Positions 45,882-55,296 are shown, counted from the first letter of the stretch. The stretch is 64,000 bases of DNA from Virgisporangium aurantiacum (GCF_016863635.1 NZ_BOPG01000067.1:94846-158845), one strand, 5' to 3'. Notes: generated by a model not told the origin, from the sequence alone. Program-made: numbers and translations.

Positions 45882-46967
45882 GTGGGGGCATCCGTACCGT
45901 CCACCCTGCGAGGGGCACTTGAGCCGTGGTGCGCCGTCGGCGCGACCGGCGCCCTCCGGGTGGAGGATCCGCCCGGCGGGGCGATCTACATCGTCGACGG
46001 CCGGCTCAGTTTCGCCGAGTGCGGGCTGGTCAGCGGCGTCGACAAGCTGCTCACCGCGTCCGGGCGGGTGCCGGCCGACGTGTGGCGGGCGGCGGTGGCG
46101 GCGGGCCGCTCGACCGGTCGGATCGGCGACACGCTGATCGCCGACGGGCACATCAGCCGCAACGAGTTGGCCCTGTCCGCCCTGTCGGCGCTGATGGACG
46201 CGGCGTTCTTCCTCTTCGACGCCGCGGTCACCGCGCAGTTCGAACCGGACGCGGTCAACCCGCTGGGCACGTTCTGCGAACTGGAGTTCGCGGCGGTCTG
46301 TCTGGAGGTCGACCGGCGGCGCCGGCTGCTGGCCGACGTCTGGCCGGACCCGGCGATCGACACCGCGGCGGTGGTACCGTCCCGCCGGTTGCGCGGGCAC
46401 CAGGTCTCGCTGACCGCGGCGCAGTGGGAGATCGTCGCGAACGCCGACCGCCGGCGCAGCCCGGCCGACCTGGCCCGGCTGCTCGGGCGGGAGACGTTCG
46501 TGATGCTGCTCGAGGCCCGCCGGCTGGCGCGCTCGGGCCTGATCGAACCGGGCCGCCCGGGCGGGTCCGCGGTGGCCGAATCGGTCGCGGCGGTGCGGGC
46601 CCGGACGGCGGCGGCGCTGGTCCGGGTCCCGGACCAGCGGGTCGACCGGGAGCTCGACCAGCGGATCCCGGATCAGCGGTTCCCGGATCAGCGGGTCGAG
46701 GCCGTGCTGGCCCCACCCGCGCGCGGGTCGGCCGTCGTGCCCGCGGCCGCCGCTGCGGGCGTCACCCCGATGACCGTGCCGCTGGCCCCGCCGGCGGCCG
46801 ACGACCTCAGCCTGCGCGAACCCGCCGCGCCGGTGCCGCTGCCCCGCCGCCGGGCGGCCGAACCCCGGCGCTGGCCGGCGAACCCGGTCGACGACGGCCG
46901 GGTCGTGGAGGAGTGCTCCGACAGCACGCTCATGCGGATCCAGCGGGCGCTCCGGGCGTTGCGATGA
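45882..46967 (+). CDS. PATAN/DUF4388-like protein
   Basis: The 361-residue protein has a PATAN/DUF4388-like N-terminal region (STLRGALEPWCAVGATGALRVEDPPGGAIYIVDGRLSFAEC, then LLTASG and IGDTLIADGHISRNELALSALSALMDAAFFLF), found in PatA-type regulators that act with Roadblock/GTPase systems. A winged-helix-like segment (SLTAAQWEIVANADRRRSPADLARLLG) lies near 170-200. Residues 248-270 hold a DQRxxDQR repeat. It sits between two Roadblock genes, coupled to the next by ATGA. Confidence 0.75.
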   Translation: MGASVPSTLRGALEPWCAVGATGALRVEDPPGGAIYIVDGRLSFAECGLVSGVDKLLTASGRVPADVWRAAVAAGRSTGRIGDTLIADGHISRNELALSALSALMDAAFFLFDAAVTAQFEPDAVNPLGTFCELEFAAVCLEVDRRRRLLADVWPDPAIDTAAVVPSRRLRGHQVSLTAAQWEIVANADRRRSPADLARLLGRETFVMLLEARRLARSGLIEPGRPGGSAVAESVAAVRARTAAALVRVPDQRVDRELDQRIPDQRFPDQRVEAVLAPPARGSAVVPAAAAAGVTPMTVPLAPPAADDLSLREPAAPVPLPRRRAAEPRRWPANPVDDGRVVEECSDSTLMRIQRALRALR

Positions 46968-47458
46968 AGTTCCGTCAACGGGGGCAACGGCCGATGGGCA
47001 CCACGACGACGGCCCGGATCAGAGAGTTCGTCCGCACCGCGGCGACGCAGACCGCGGCCAGGACCGGGAGGAGAAGGTTGGTGGGGGTGGAGCAGGACGT
47101 ACTGGCCGAGTTGGGCCGGCTGCGGCACAAGCTTCCGCAGGTGCAAGGACTGCTCGTCGCCAGTGCCGACGGCCTGCTCGTGGCCGAGGACGCCGCCGGG
47201 GTGGAAGCCGAGACCATGGCCGCGATGTCGGCGGCCTACCTGGGACTCGCCCAGCAGATCGCGAAGGGCGCCGACTACGGCGAGTTCCAGGAGACCGTGA
47301 CCCGGGCGACGGGTGGGTACGTGGCGACCTTCGCCGCCGGCACCCACGCGCTGCTCACCGTGCTGGCCGACGCGGGAATCAACCTCGGCCTACTGCACCA
47401 CGAGGCGCGGCCGGTGGCCACCCGGGTGGGCGAACTCGTCGCGGCCGGCCAAGGATGA
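46964..47458 (+). CDS. Roadblock/LC7-domain protein
   Basis: The 164-residue protein has a basic N-terminal tail and a Roadblock domain (LPQVQGLLVASADGLLVAEDAAGVEAETMAAMSAAYLGLAQQI, then TGGYVATFAAGTHALLTVLADAGINLGLLHHEARPVA). ATG 46964 overlaps the previous stop; ATG 46994 is an alternative. It is probably co-translated with the PATAN gene. Confidence 0.85.
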   Translation: MKFRQRGQRPMGTTTTARIREFVRTAATQTAARTGRRRLVGVEQDVLAELGRLRHKLPQVQGLLVASADGLLVAEDAAGVEAETMAAMSAAYLGLAQQIAKGADYGEFQETVTRATGGYVATFAAGTHALLTVLADAGINLGLLHHEARPVATRVGELVAAGQG

Positions 47459-47561
47459 CCGGCCGCGAAAGGCGTAAGGAAGAGAGGTGACGCCGTCCTC
47501 AACTGCACGAGCACCAGGACCGAAACGACTACTTCCCCAACCGCGAAAGCAGGAGGACTCC

Positions 47562-47933
47562 ATGCCTGACATGGATACGGCACTCAAGGAAGCGATGCAG
47601 ATCGAGGGCGCCATCGGTGTCGCGCTCGTCGACTACACCAGCGGCATGGCGCTGGGCACGCTGGGCAGCACCAAGGAACTCGACCTCACGGTCGCCGCGG
47701 CGGGCAACACCGACGTGGTCCGCGCGAAGATGCGCACGCTGGACCTGCTCAAGATGAAGGACGAGATCGAGGACATCCTGATCACGCTGGGCAGCCAGTA
47801 CCACCTGATCCGGCCGCTGCGCAGCCGCGGCGGGCAGGGCCTGTTCATCTACCTGGCGCTGCAGAAGTCGCGCGCGAACCTGGCCATGGCCCGTCACCAG
47901 GTCCGCAGGATCGAGGAAGACCTCCACATGTGA
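47562..47933 (+). CDS. Roadblock/LC7-domain protein
   Basis: The 123-residue protein is a single Roadblock fold: MDTALKEAMQIEGAIGVALVDYTSGMALGTLG, then DEIEDILITLGSQYHLIRPL and IYLALQKSRANLAMARHQVRRIEEDL. It has a strong AGGAGG site before ATG 47562. It is the third Roadblock member of the cluster and the one nearest to a minimal domain. Confidence 0.87.
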   Translation: MPDMDTALKEAMQIEGAIGVALVDYTSGMALGTLGSTKELDLTVAAAGNTDVVRAKMRTLDLLKMKDEIEDILITLGSQYHLIRPLRSRGGQGLFIYLALQKSRANLAMARHQVRRIEEDLHM

Positions 47934-47997
47934 AGGGTCGGGATCCCGGTCGGGGCGCGGAACGCGCCTCGACCGGGGATCCGGTACGCTGGATCCC

Positions 47998-48036
47998 ATG
48001 TTCCGGGCATTCCGGCTTCTTACATGGCCGTGCTGA
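47998..48036 (+). CDS. Candidate leader peptide of leuS (12 aa)
   Basis: ATG TTC CGG GCA TTC then CGG CTT CTT ACA TGG CCG TGC TGA encodes a 12-residue peptide with two adjacent CTT leucine codons, which are rare in this GC-rich DNA. An intrinsic terminator follows 41 bases later, ahead of leuS. GCCGTGC in its last codons can pair with GCACGGC at 48069-48075. The layout fits leucine-sensing attenuation. There is no clear ribosome site before it, so it is a candidate only. Confidence 0.45.
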   Translation: MFRAFRLLTWPC

Positions 48037-48077
48037 CGTAGCGCTGTTCTGTCGAACAAGGCTCGTCCGCACGGCGG

Positions 48078-48101
48078 CCCCTCCTGCGTGAGGGGTTTTT
48101 T
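48078..48101 (+). terminator. Intrinsic terminator or attenuator before leuS
   Basis: CCCCTC-CTGCGT-GAGGGG forms a six-pair hairpin followed at once by six thymines. It lies just upstream of the leuS start codons, where a simple end-of-operon terminator would also be possible for the Roadblock cluster. Confidence 0.75.
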
Positions 48102-48132
48102 CATGTCCGGAATCGATTCTGAGGTGGCGAGC

Positions 48133-50934
48133 ATGAGCGAGGACATTCCCCCGTACCGGTACACGGCCGCGCTGGCCGGCGAGATCGAGGAGCGGTGGCA
48201 GGACTTCTGGGACAAGAACGGCACGTTCAACGCGCCGAACCCCAGCGGCCCGCTCAGCGAACCCGACCACCCGCGGGCCGGCGCGCCGAAGCTGTACGTG
48301 ATGGACATGTTCCCGTACCCGTCGGGGGCGGGCCTGCACGTCGGCCACCCGCTGGGTTACATCGGCACCGACAGCTACACCCGGTACGCCCGCATGATCG
48401 GGTTCAACGTGCTGCACCCGATGGGCTTCGACGCGTTCGGCCTGCCGGCCGAGCAGTACGCGGTGCAGACCGGAACGCACCCGCGCAAGACCACCGAGGA
48501 GAACGTCGAGCGCTACCGCGGGCAGCTGCGCCGGCTGGGTCTGGCGTACGACAACCGGCGCTCGCTGTCGACCACCGACGTCGGGTTCTACACGTGGACC
48601 CAGTGGATCTTCCTGACGATCTTCAACTCCTGGTTCGATCCGGAGCAGCGCAAGGCGCGTCCCATCGACGAGCTGATCGCGGAGCTGGAGTCGGGCGCGC
48701 GGCCCGCGCCCGACGGCGCTTCCTGGTCGTCGCTGTCCTCCACCGAGAAGCGCACGATCATCGACGACCACCGCCTGGCCTACGTGTCGGAGGCGCCGGT
48801 GAACTGGTGCCCCGGGCTGGGGACGGTGCTGGCGAACGAGGAGGTCACCGCCGACGGGCGCAGCGAGCGCGGCAACTTCCCGGTCTTCAAGCGCAACCTG
48901 AAGCAGTGGATGATGCGGATCACCGCGTACGGCGACCGCCTGCTGGCCGACCTGGACACGCTGGAGTGGCCGGAGAAGGTCAAGGCCATGCAGCGCAACT
49001 GGATCGGCCGGTCGCGCGGCGCGCACGTCTCGTTCGCGAGCGACGCGGGGGAGATCCGGGTGTTCACCACCCGGCCCGACACCCTGTTCGGCGCGACGTA
49101 CATGGTGCTGGCGCCGGAGCACGACCTGGTCTCGGCGCTGACCGCCGACGCGTGGCCCGACGGGACGAAGGACGCCTGGACCGGCGGGTTCGCGACGCCC
49201 GAGGAAGCCGTGGCCGACTACCGGCGGCGGGCCGCCGCGAAGACCGACATCGAGCGGCAGGCCGACAAGGAGAAGACCGGTGTGTTCGTGGGCTCGTACG
49301 CCACGAACCCGGTGAACGGCGAGCGCATCCCGGTGTTCATCGCCGACTACGTGCTGGCCGGCTACGGCACCGGCGCGATCATGGCCGTTCCCGGCCAGGA
49401 CGAGCGCGACTGGGAGTTCGCCGAGGTCTTCGACCTGCCGATCATCCGGACCGTGCAGCCGTCCGAGGGTTTCGACGGGAAGGCGTACACCGGCGAGGGT
49501 CCGGCCATCAACAGCTCGTTCCTGGACGGGCTGGAGATCGCCGACGCCAAGGCGAAGATCATCGAGTGGCTGGAGGCGAACGGCGCCGGGGTCGGCGCGG
49601 TGACGTACCGGCTGCGTGACTGGCTGTTCAGCCGGCAGCGGTACTGGGGCGAGCCGATGCCGATCGTCTACGACGAGACCGGGCTGCCGGTGGCGATCCC
49701 GTACGACCTGCTGCCGGTCGAGCTGCCCGAGGTCGACGACTTCTCGCCGCGCACGTTCGACATCGACGACGCCGGCTCGATGCCGGAGACGCCGCTGTCG
49801 CGCGCCCGCGAGTGGGTCGAGGTCGAGCTGGACCTGGGCGACGGCCCGAAGCGGTACACCCGCGACACCAACGTGATGCCGCAGTGGGCCGGGTCGAGCT
49901 GGTACGAGCTGCGCTACCTGGACCCGCACAACGCCACCGAACTGGTCGGCGCCGAGAACGAGCGGTACTGGATGGGCCCGCGCGACGCGGCCGACTGCGG
50001 CGGCGTCGACCTGTACGTCGGCGGCGTGGAGCACGCCGTGCTGCACCTGCTGTACGCGCGGTTCTGGCACAAGGTGCTGTTCGACCTGGGCCACATCAGC
50101 AGCTTCGAGCCGTTCCGGAAGCTGTTCAACCAGGGCTACATCCAGGCCTACGCGTACACCGACGCGCGCGGTGTGTACGTGCCGGCCGAGGAGGTCGTCG
50201 AGCGCGAGCCGGGCCGGTTCTTCTACAACGACGAGCCGGTCAACCGCGAGTACGGCAAGATCGGCAAGAGCCTGAAGAACGTCGTGACGCCCGACGACAT
50301 GTGCGCCGACTACGGCGCCGACACGTTCCGGGTGTACGAGATGTCGATGGGTCCGCTGGACGTGTCCCGGCCCTGGGACACCCGGGCGGTCATCGGCTCG
50401 TTCCGGTTCCTGCAGCGGCTGTGGCGGCTGGTCGTCGACGAGCAGACCGGCGCGGTGCGCGTCACCGACGACCCGGCCGACGAGCAGACCCGCCGGCTGC
50501 TGCACCGCGTGATCGACGGCGTCCGCACCGAGATGGAGGAGCTGCGGTTCAACACCGCGATCGCCAAGCTGATCGAGCTGACGAACCGGGCCACCCAGGC
50601 GGGTCCGACCCGCGAGGTGGTCGAGCCGCTGGTGCTGATGACGTCGCCGTTCGCGCCGCACCTGGCCGAGGAGCTGTGGCGCAAACTGGGCCGCACGACG
50701 ACGATCGCGTACGAGGCGTTCCCCGAGGCCGACCCGGCCCTGCTGGTCGCCGAGTCGGTGACGCTGCCGGTGCAGGTCAACGGCAAGGTCCGGGGCCGCA
50801 TCGAGATCCCGACCGACCTGGCCGAAGGCGAGGTCCGCGCCCGGGCGCTGGAGGCGGTGGCCCCGCACCTGGACGGCAAGGAGCCCCGCAAGGTCATCGT
50901 GGTCGCCGGCCGCATGGTCAGCGTGGTCGTCTAG
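48133..50934 (+). CDS. leuS: Leucyl-tRNA synthetase
   Basis: The class I synthetase (933 residues from ATG 48133) charges tRNA(Leu). The HIGH motif is PYPSGAGLHVGHPLGY. The editing domain is visible in FTTRPDTLFGATYMVLAPEH and GTGAIMAVPGQDERDWEFA. The KMSKS equivalent is KIGKSLKN. The C-terminal VQVNGKVRGRI contacts tRNA. ATG 48133 has GAGGTG upstream; ATG 48103 adds ten residues but uses the terminator stem GAGGGG as its ribosome site. Its end overlaps the convergent gatD stop in CTAG. Confidence 0.96.
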   Translation: MSEDIPPYRYTAALAGEIEERWQDFWDKNGTFNAPNPSGPLSEPDHPRAGAPKLYVMDMFPYPSGAGLHVGHPLGYIGTDSYTRYARMIGFNVLHPMGFDAFGLPAEQYAVQTGTHPRKTTEENVERYRGQLRRLGLAYDNRRSLSTTDVGFYTWTQWIFLTIFNSWFDPEQRKARPIDELIAELESGARPAPDGASWSSLSSTEKRTIIDDHRLAYVSEAPVNWCPGLGTVLANEEVTADGRSERGNFPVFKRNLKQWMMRITAYGDRLLADLDTLEWPEKVKAMQRNWIGRSRGAHVSFASDAGEIRVFTTRPDTLFGATYMVLAPEHDLVSALTADAWPDGTKDAWTGGFATPEEAVADYRRRAAAKTDIERQADKEKTGVFVGSYATNPVNGERIPVFIADYVLAGYGTGAIMAVPGQDERDWEFAEVFDLPIIRTVQPSEGFDGKAYTGEGPAINSSFLDGLEIADAKAKIIEWLEANGAGVGAVTYRLRDWLFSRQRYWGEPMPIVYDETGLPVAIPYDLLPVELPEVDDFSPRTFDIDDAGSMPETPLSRAREWVEVELDLGDGPKRYTRDTNVMPQWAGSSWYELRYLDPHNATELVGAENERYWMGPRDAADCGGVDLYVGGVEHAVLHLLYARFWHKVLFDLGHISSFEPFRKLFNQGYIQAYAYTDARGVYVPAEEVVEREPGRFFYNDEPVNREYGKIGKSLKNVVTPDDMCADYGADTFRVYEMSMGPLDVSRPWDTRAVIGSFRFLQRLWRLVVDEQTGAVRVTDDPADEQTRRLLHRVIDGVRTEMEELRFNTAIAKLIELTNRATQAGPTREVVEPLVLMTSPFAPHLAEELWRKLGRTTTIAYEAFPEADPALLVAESVTLPVQVNGKVRGRIEIPTDLAEGEVRARALEAVAPHLDGKEPRKVIVVAGRMVSVVV

Positions 50935-51641
50935 CGCATCCCCACCGCAGACAGGCGTTCGGCCCGCAGGCGGTCGGGCCAGGCGTCGTCCGCCGGCGGG
51001 AGCGGGGAGCCCACCGCCCAGCCGACCAGGAGGTCGGCCAGGGCGGGGTTCCTCGCCAGGGCGGGGCCGTGGGCGTAGGTGCCGAGCAGCTTGCCGGCCC
51101 AGGCGCCCTCGGTCGTGCCGTCGTTGCCGATGCCTACCCGCACCGTGACCAGCGGCTTCGCCGCCGCGCCCAGGTGGGTGCGGCCGCCGTGGTTCTCGAA
51201 GCCGGTCAACGGCGGCAGGCCGAGCACCGGGTCGACCGGGCCGGCCAGCTCGCCGACCGCGCGGGTCTCGCCGCGGTCGGACTGCATGTCGAGCAGGCCG
51301 AGGCCCGTGCACTTCGCGCCCTTGGCGTAGAACGACGTCCCGAGCAGCTGGTAGCCGGCGCACACCGCGAACACGACGGCGCCGTTGGCCGCGGCGCGGT
51401 TCAGCCCGCCGTCGGCGATGAGGCGCTCGGCGGCCAGTGCCTGCGGGCCGTCTTCGCCGCCGGCCAGCAGGTAGATGTCGCCGTCCTGGGGGATCGCCTG
51501 GTCGGACTGGACCTCGACGCACTCCGACGCGATGCCCCGCAACGCGGCCCGCCGGGCCAGGATGAGCATGTTGCCCCGGTCGCCGTAGGTCGACATGAGG
51601 TCGGGGTAGATCCAGATGATGCGCAGGGACTCAGTTGACAC
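50931..51641 (-). CDS. gatD: Lipid II isoglutaminyl synthase, glutaminase subunit GatD
   Basis: The 236-residue CobQ-like amidotransferase releases ammonia from glutamine for amidating lipid II glutamate. The nucleophile Cys is in VVFAVCAGYQLLG and the catalytic His is in LLGTYAHGPAL; YPDLMSTYGDRGNM opens the fold. It forms a complex with MurT. Its start overlaps the end of murT by 11 bases, fixing equimolar expression. Confidence 0.94.
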   Translation of the reverse strand: MSTESLRIIWIYPDLMSTYGDRGNMLILARRAALRGIASECVEVQSDQAIPQDGDIYLLAGGEDGPQALAAERLIADGGLNRAAANGAVVFAVCAGYQLLGTSFYAKGAKCTGLGLLDMQSDRGETRAVGELAGPVDPVLGLPPLTGFENHGGRTHLGAAAKPLVTVRVGIGNDGTTEGAWAGKLLGTYAHGPALARNPALADLLVGWAVGSPLPPADDAWPDRLRAERLSAVGMR

Positions 51642-52866
51642 GGTCGAGCTCCGCCCGGATGTCCTGGAACGCGGTGTAGTTGGCGATCACTTCGAGCCGG
51701 CCGGGCGGTATCGCGGCCAGGGCCTTCTCGAACGACGTCACGTGCTCGAACGGCACCTCGTTGACCTCCAGCCGCACGGCCAGGTCCATCGCCCGGTCGC
51801 CGGTGATCAGCACCCGCCGGCCACGGACCGGGGAGAAGTCGACGTCGTACAGCCACGACGTGTCGAGGCCGTCGGGGTCGCGCGCGTTGATCGCGAGCAG
51901 CGTCGGCGCGTCCTCCGCCATGTCGAAGGCCTCCAGCCAGCCGGCCGGGTTCTTCGACAGCAGCAGGCGGATCACCCGGTCGTCGCGCACCACCGTCGCG
52001 TACCGGCCGGCGATCGAGGTCACCTCGGCCAGCTTCGGCAGCGAGCGCAGCGTCGGCGCGCCGAAATACGCCGCGACGGCCAGCGCCGTCGCGGCGTTGG
52101 CCTTGTTGACGCGGCCGGGCAACTGCAGGTGGACCTCGTGGAAGACGCCGGTCGGGTCGACCACGCCGTCGCCCTCGACCTGCCACTGCGGCATCGGCCG
52201 GGTGAGGTCGCCGTTGACGCAGAACCACTGCTCGCCGTGCCGCTCGATGCGGGAGCCGCACTCGGGGCACACCCACGAGTCGTCGAGCCAGCGTTGGCCG
52301 GCGGCGACCCAGGTGACCTGCGTCGCGGCCGACGCCGCCCAGGTGACCATCGGGTCGTCGCAGTTCGCGATGACGTGCACCTCCGGCGCCCCGGTGAGCA
52401 TCGTGCGCCACTTGGCCGCGACCGTCGCCACCTCCTGCGCCCGATCCAACTGGTCGCGGCTCAGGTTCAGCAGCGCGACCAGCTCGGCCTTCGTCTTCTT
52501 GAGGACGTCGGCCAGGTAGTGCTCGTCGACCTCGAGCACCGCGAACGGCGTCGCGCCCGCCTTCACCAGCGCCGACATGTGCCCGTGCGGCATGTTGGCG
52601 CCGAGCGAGTTGGTCGCCACGTTGCCGAGCACGCCGAGGGCCGCGGCGGTGAGCCGGGTGGTCGTCGTCTTGCCGTTGGTGCCGGAGATCAGCGCGATCC
52701 GCCGGCCGGCGGCCAGGTTCGCGAGAAACTCCGGGTCGATCATCTGACCGACCCGCCCGCCGATCACCGCGCCGTCGCCGCGCCCGGTTGCCCGCGACAG
52801 GGCCGCGGCGCTCTTGGTGAGACCGCTGGCCAGGCGGGTGCGAAGGGAGTATCTGGGTTCCGTCAT
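51631..52866 (-). CDS. murT: Lipid II isoglutaminyl synthase, MurT subunit
   Basis: The 411-residue Mur-ligase-like ATPase has ALISGTNGKTTTTRLTAAAL (P-loop, about residues 57-76), the Cys ribbon WVCPECGSRIERHGEQWFCVNGD near 204-226, and the C-terminal DUF1727 part. MurT activates the glutamate of lipid II and GatD supplies ammonia. ATG 52866 follows a short purine-rich site. Confidence 0.95.
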   Translation of the reverse strand: MTEPRYSLRTRLASGLTKSAAALSRATGRGDGAVIGGRVGQMIDPEFLANLAAGRRIALISGTNGKTTTTRLTAAALGVLGNVATNSLGANMPHGHMSALVKAGATPFAVLEVDEHYLADVLKKTKAELVALLNLSRDQLDRAQEVATVAAKWRTMLTGAPEVHVIANCDDPMVTWAASAATQVTWVAAGQRWLDDSWVCPECGSRIERHGEQWFCVNGDLTRPMPQWQVEGDGVVDPTGVFHEVHLQLPGRVNKANAATALAVAAYFGAPTLRSLPKLAEVTSIAGRYATVVRDDRVIRLLLSKNPAGWLEAFDMAEDAPTLLAINARDPDGLDTSWLYDVDFSPVRGRRVLITGDRAMDLAVRLEVNEVPFEHVTSFEKALAAIPPGRLEVIANYTAFQDIRAELDRVN

Positions 52867-52926
52867 CCTTCGCTCTCTCGTACGTGGTCGTGAGTTCGTG
52901 GCGACAATACCCGTTACCGGCCCGGC

Positions 52927-55296
52927 TCAGGTGAGCGTCATCGGCACCTCGACGAGCGGGCGGTCGGCGGCCACCGGCTCGTTCCCCAGCCGGCCGGCGT
53001 CGTAGAACTGCAGCACGTAGGCGCCGGGCGCGGGCGCCCGGATGATGAAGTTGAACGGAACGCCCTGCTCCAGGTCGCCCTGGTTGAGCAGGACGGCGTT
53101 CAGCTGGTCGGGGCTCGTGGTGGTGCCGTCGGGCAGCTTGAGGCGGAGGTTGCCCTTCCAGACGCCGTGGTCGTAGATGCTCTGCTTGTACGACTTGAAG
53201 TCGGCGTCGCAGACCACCATCATGTAGCCCTTCTTGGCCTGCTGGTGTTCGGCGGGGTAGTCGACCCGCTGCTCGCACTGGTTCAGCTTCATGCCGAGCA
53301 CGCCGCTGCGCTTCTCGTCGACCGGGCCGGCGACCTTCTTCGGCTCCAGCGTCACCGTCTTGTCCAGGTCGCCGAACGGGATCTTCGGCTGCACCACGTC
53401 GTCGCGGCCGATGCTCAACTCGCCCTTGCGCAGGTCGGTGACCTGCTTCTCCGGCTTGAACACGAACTTGCCGTTCGTGGTCGCCTTGCCGGGGAGGCTC
53501 TGTACCTCCTTGACGTCGCCCTCGGTGATCGCGCCGTCGTAGGTGAAGTACACCTCGGTGTAGCGGACGTTGTCCTGGCCGTCGGTGCCCAGGTTCTCGA
53601 TGGTGACGTCCATCGACAGCGGGTTGTCCTTGACGGCCGGGTCGTACGAGACCGTCTTCACGGTGACCTTGAGGCCCTGATAGAAGACCGCCCGGTCGAC
53701 CTTGTAGGTGCCGGTCTGCGCGGCTCCGCCGTCACCGACCTTGGCGCCGCCGCCCTGGGGCTGGATGCCGCCGGTGCCGGTCGAGTTCGACCCGGTGTCG
53801 CGGCCCTTGTCGCCGTCGTCGGTGAGCATCTTCGCCGCGACGGCGCCGCCGCCGGCGAGCAGCACGAGCGCGGCGGCCGCGGCGACGATCCAGCCGATCG
53901 GGCGGCGGCGCGGCGGCGCGGCCGGCCGGCGGGTCGGGTCGGGCAACCCGGGCGCGCCGTACGCGGACGTGTCTCCCCAGAGCGGCATTCCCGAGGGGAC
54001 CGGTGGTAGCCCGGCCGGATCACCCGGCGCGCCGCTGGTGGGGCGGGGCGGGCCGCTGCTGGGAATGGAACTGGTCGGGATTCCGAGGCTCGGCGCGCTG
54101 ACCGGCCCACCCGGGGGAGTGCTGACCGGCGCGGCCGGTGCCTCCCACCCCATGGGCGCTGCCGCCGCCGCTCCCCAGGGCGCGTACGCCGGCGCGGGTC
54201 CCCGTGCCGGCGCCGGAACGGCGCGCAGGCTGCCCTGCGCGACCAGCAGTTCCGGGGTGTCGATCAACGTCGGCGCGACGCCCAACCGCTGGTGGAGCAG
54301 GGTGGCGATCAGCGGGATGCGGCTGGAGCCGCCGACCAGGTACAGACCGGCCAGGCGGGTCGGACCGGCCCGGCCGACCAGGGACGCCGTCAGCTCCACG
54401 GTGCGGTCGAGCAGCGGACGGGCGGCGGCCTCGAACTCCTCGCGGGTCAGGTGGGTGTCGGTGTCGAACAGCGGGACGTGCACCGCGGCGGTGGGCGTCC
54501 GCGACAGTTGTTCCTTGGCGGCGCGCACGTCGTCCCAGAAAGTTCGCGACGCCCGGCGGCCGTACGTATCCGACGGATTCGCCAACTGGTGCCACCGCTG
54601 CGGATCACGCTGCACGACCACGCGGCCGATGAGCTCGACGAGCACCGCGTCGAGATCGAGGCCGCCGACGTCGCCGAGGCCCTCGCTCGCGACCAGTTCC
54701 CAGGCCCCGTCCGGACGCCGGCGCACGAGCGACGCGTCGAACGTGCCCGCGCCGAAGTCGTAGACGGCGAGCGCCTCACCGGGCTCGACCGTGCGGCCGA
54801 GCACGCCGGTGAAGTGCGCGGCGGCCGCCACCGGCTCCGGCACCACGGTGACGGCCGTGAGCCCGGCCGCGGCGGCGGCGTTGACCAGGACGTCCTTGCG
54901 GTGCGTTCCCCAGTTGGCGGGATGGGTGAGCACGGTCTGCGCCGGCGGGCCACCGGCGTTCCGGACGGCTTCGGCGGCGACGCGGGCGAGCACGGCGGAG
55001 ATCACGCGGGCCACCGGGAACTCGTCGTTGCCGAGCAGAATGATGGCCTCGTCGATGCGACGCTTCGGGTTCGGTTCGTACCGGGTCGGGTCGAGTCGGG
55101 CGCTGCGGTCACCGTCGCGGCCGGTGAGAAGCCTGCCGCTGGGGTCGGCGAACACGGCCGACGACAGCAGCGGCGACGAGTCGAACAGCAACGGCTGGGC
55201 TCTGTTGACAGCTCCGCCGTCGGCTGCTTCGAGGTAGGCGACGGTGTGGGTGGTGCCGAAATCGATCCCGAGCCGGTGGCTCACGGTGGGGGTCAC
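52927..55296 (-). CDS. Membrane-anchored Hsp70-like protein with external domain
   Basis: The protein (about 789 residues) starts with an Hsp70 actin-like ATPase (LGIDFGTTHTVAYLEA, PEPVAAAAHFTG, VYDFGAGTFDASLV and LYLVGGSSRIPLI). There is no substrate-binding domain; instead a Pro/Gly/Ala linker (about 385-500) leads to one membrane helix (IGWIVAAAAALVLLAGGGAVAA). A predicted beta-rich external domain of about 230 residues follows. The GTG start at 55296 or 55284 is uncertain. Homologues occur in actinobacteria, often near cell-wall genes; function is unknown. Confidence 0.82.
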   Translation of the reverse strand: MTPTVSHRLGIDFGTTHTVAYLEAADGGAVNRAQPLLFDSSPLLSSAVFADPSGRLLTGRDGDRSARLDPTRYEPNPKRRIDEAIILLGNDEFPVARVISAVLARVAAEAVRNAGGPPAQTVLTHPANWGTHRKDVLVNAAAAAGLTAVTVVPEPVAAAAHFTGVLGRTVEPGEALAVYDFGAGTFDASLVRRRPDGAWELVASEGLGDVGGLDLDAVLVELIGRVVVQRDPQRWHQLANPSDTYGRRASRTFWDDVRAAKEQLSRTPTAAVHVPLFDTDTHLTREEFEAAARPLLDRTVELTASLVGRAGPTRLAGLYLVGGSSRIPLIATLLHQRLGVAPTLIDTPELLVAQGSLRAVPAPARGPAPAYAPWGAAAAAPMGWEAPAAPVSTPPGGPVSAPSLGIPTSSIPSSGPPRPTSGAPGDPAGLPPVPSGMPLWGDTSAYGAPGLPDPTRRPAAPPRRRPIGWIVAAAAALVLLAGGGAVAAKMLTDDGDKGRDTGSNSTGTGGIQPQGGGAKVGDGGAAQTGTYKVDRAVFYQGLKVTVKTVSYDPAVKDNPLSMDVTIENLGTDGQDNVRYTEVYFTYDGAITEGDVKEVQSLPGKATTNGKFVFKPEKQVTDLRKGELSIGRDDVVQPKIPFGDLDKTVTLEPKKVAGPVDEKRSGVLGMKLNQCEQRVDYPAEHQQAKKGYMMVVCDADFKSYKQSIYDHGVWKGNLRLKLPDGTTTSPDQLNAVLLNQGDLEQGVPFNFIIRAPAPGAYVLQFYDAGRLGNEPVAADRPLVEVPMTLT

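Noticed and set aside
47845..51522. A 1225-codon open frame on the minus strand opposite leuS
   Set aside because: It is antisense to leuS, is rich in Arg, Val, His and Gly with no domain, and results from the high third-position GC of leuS.
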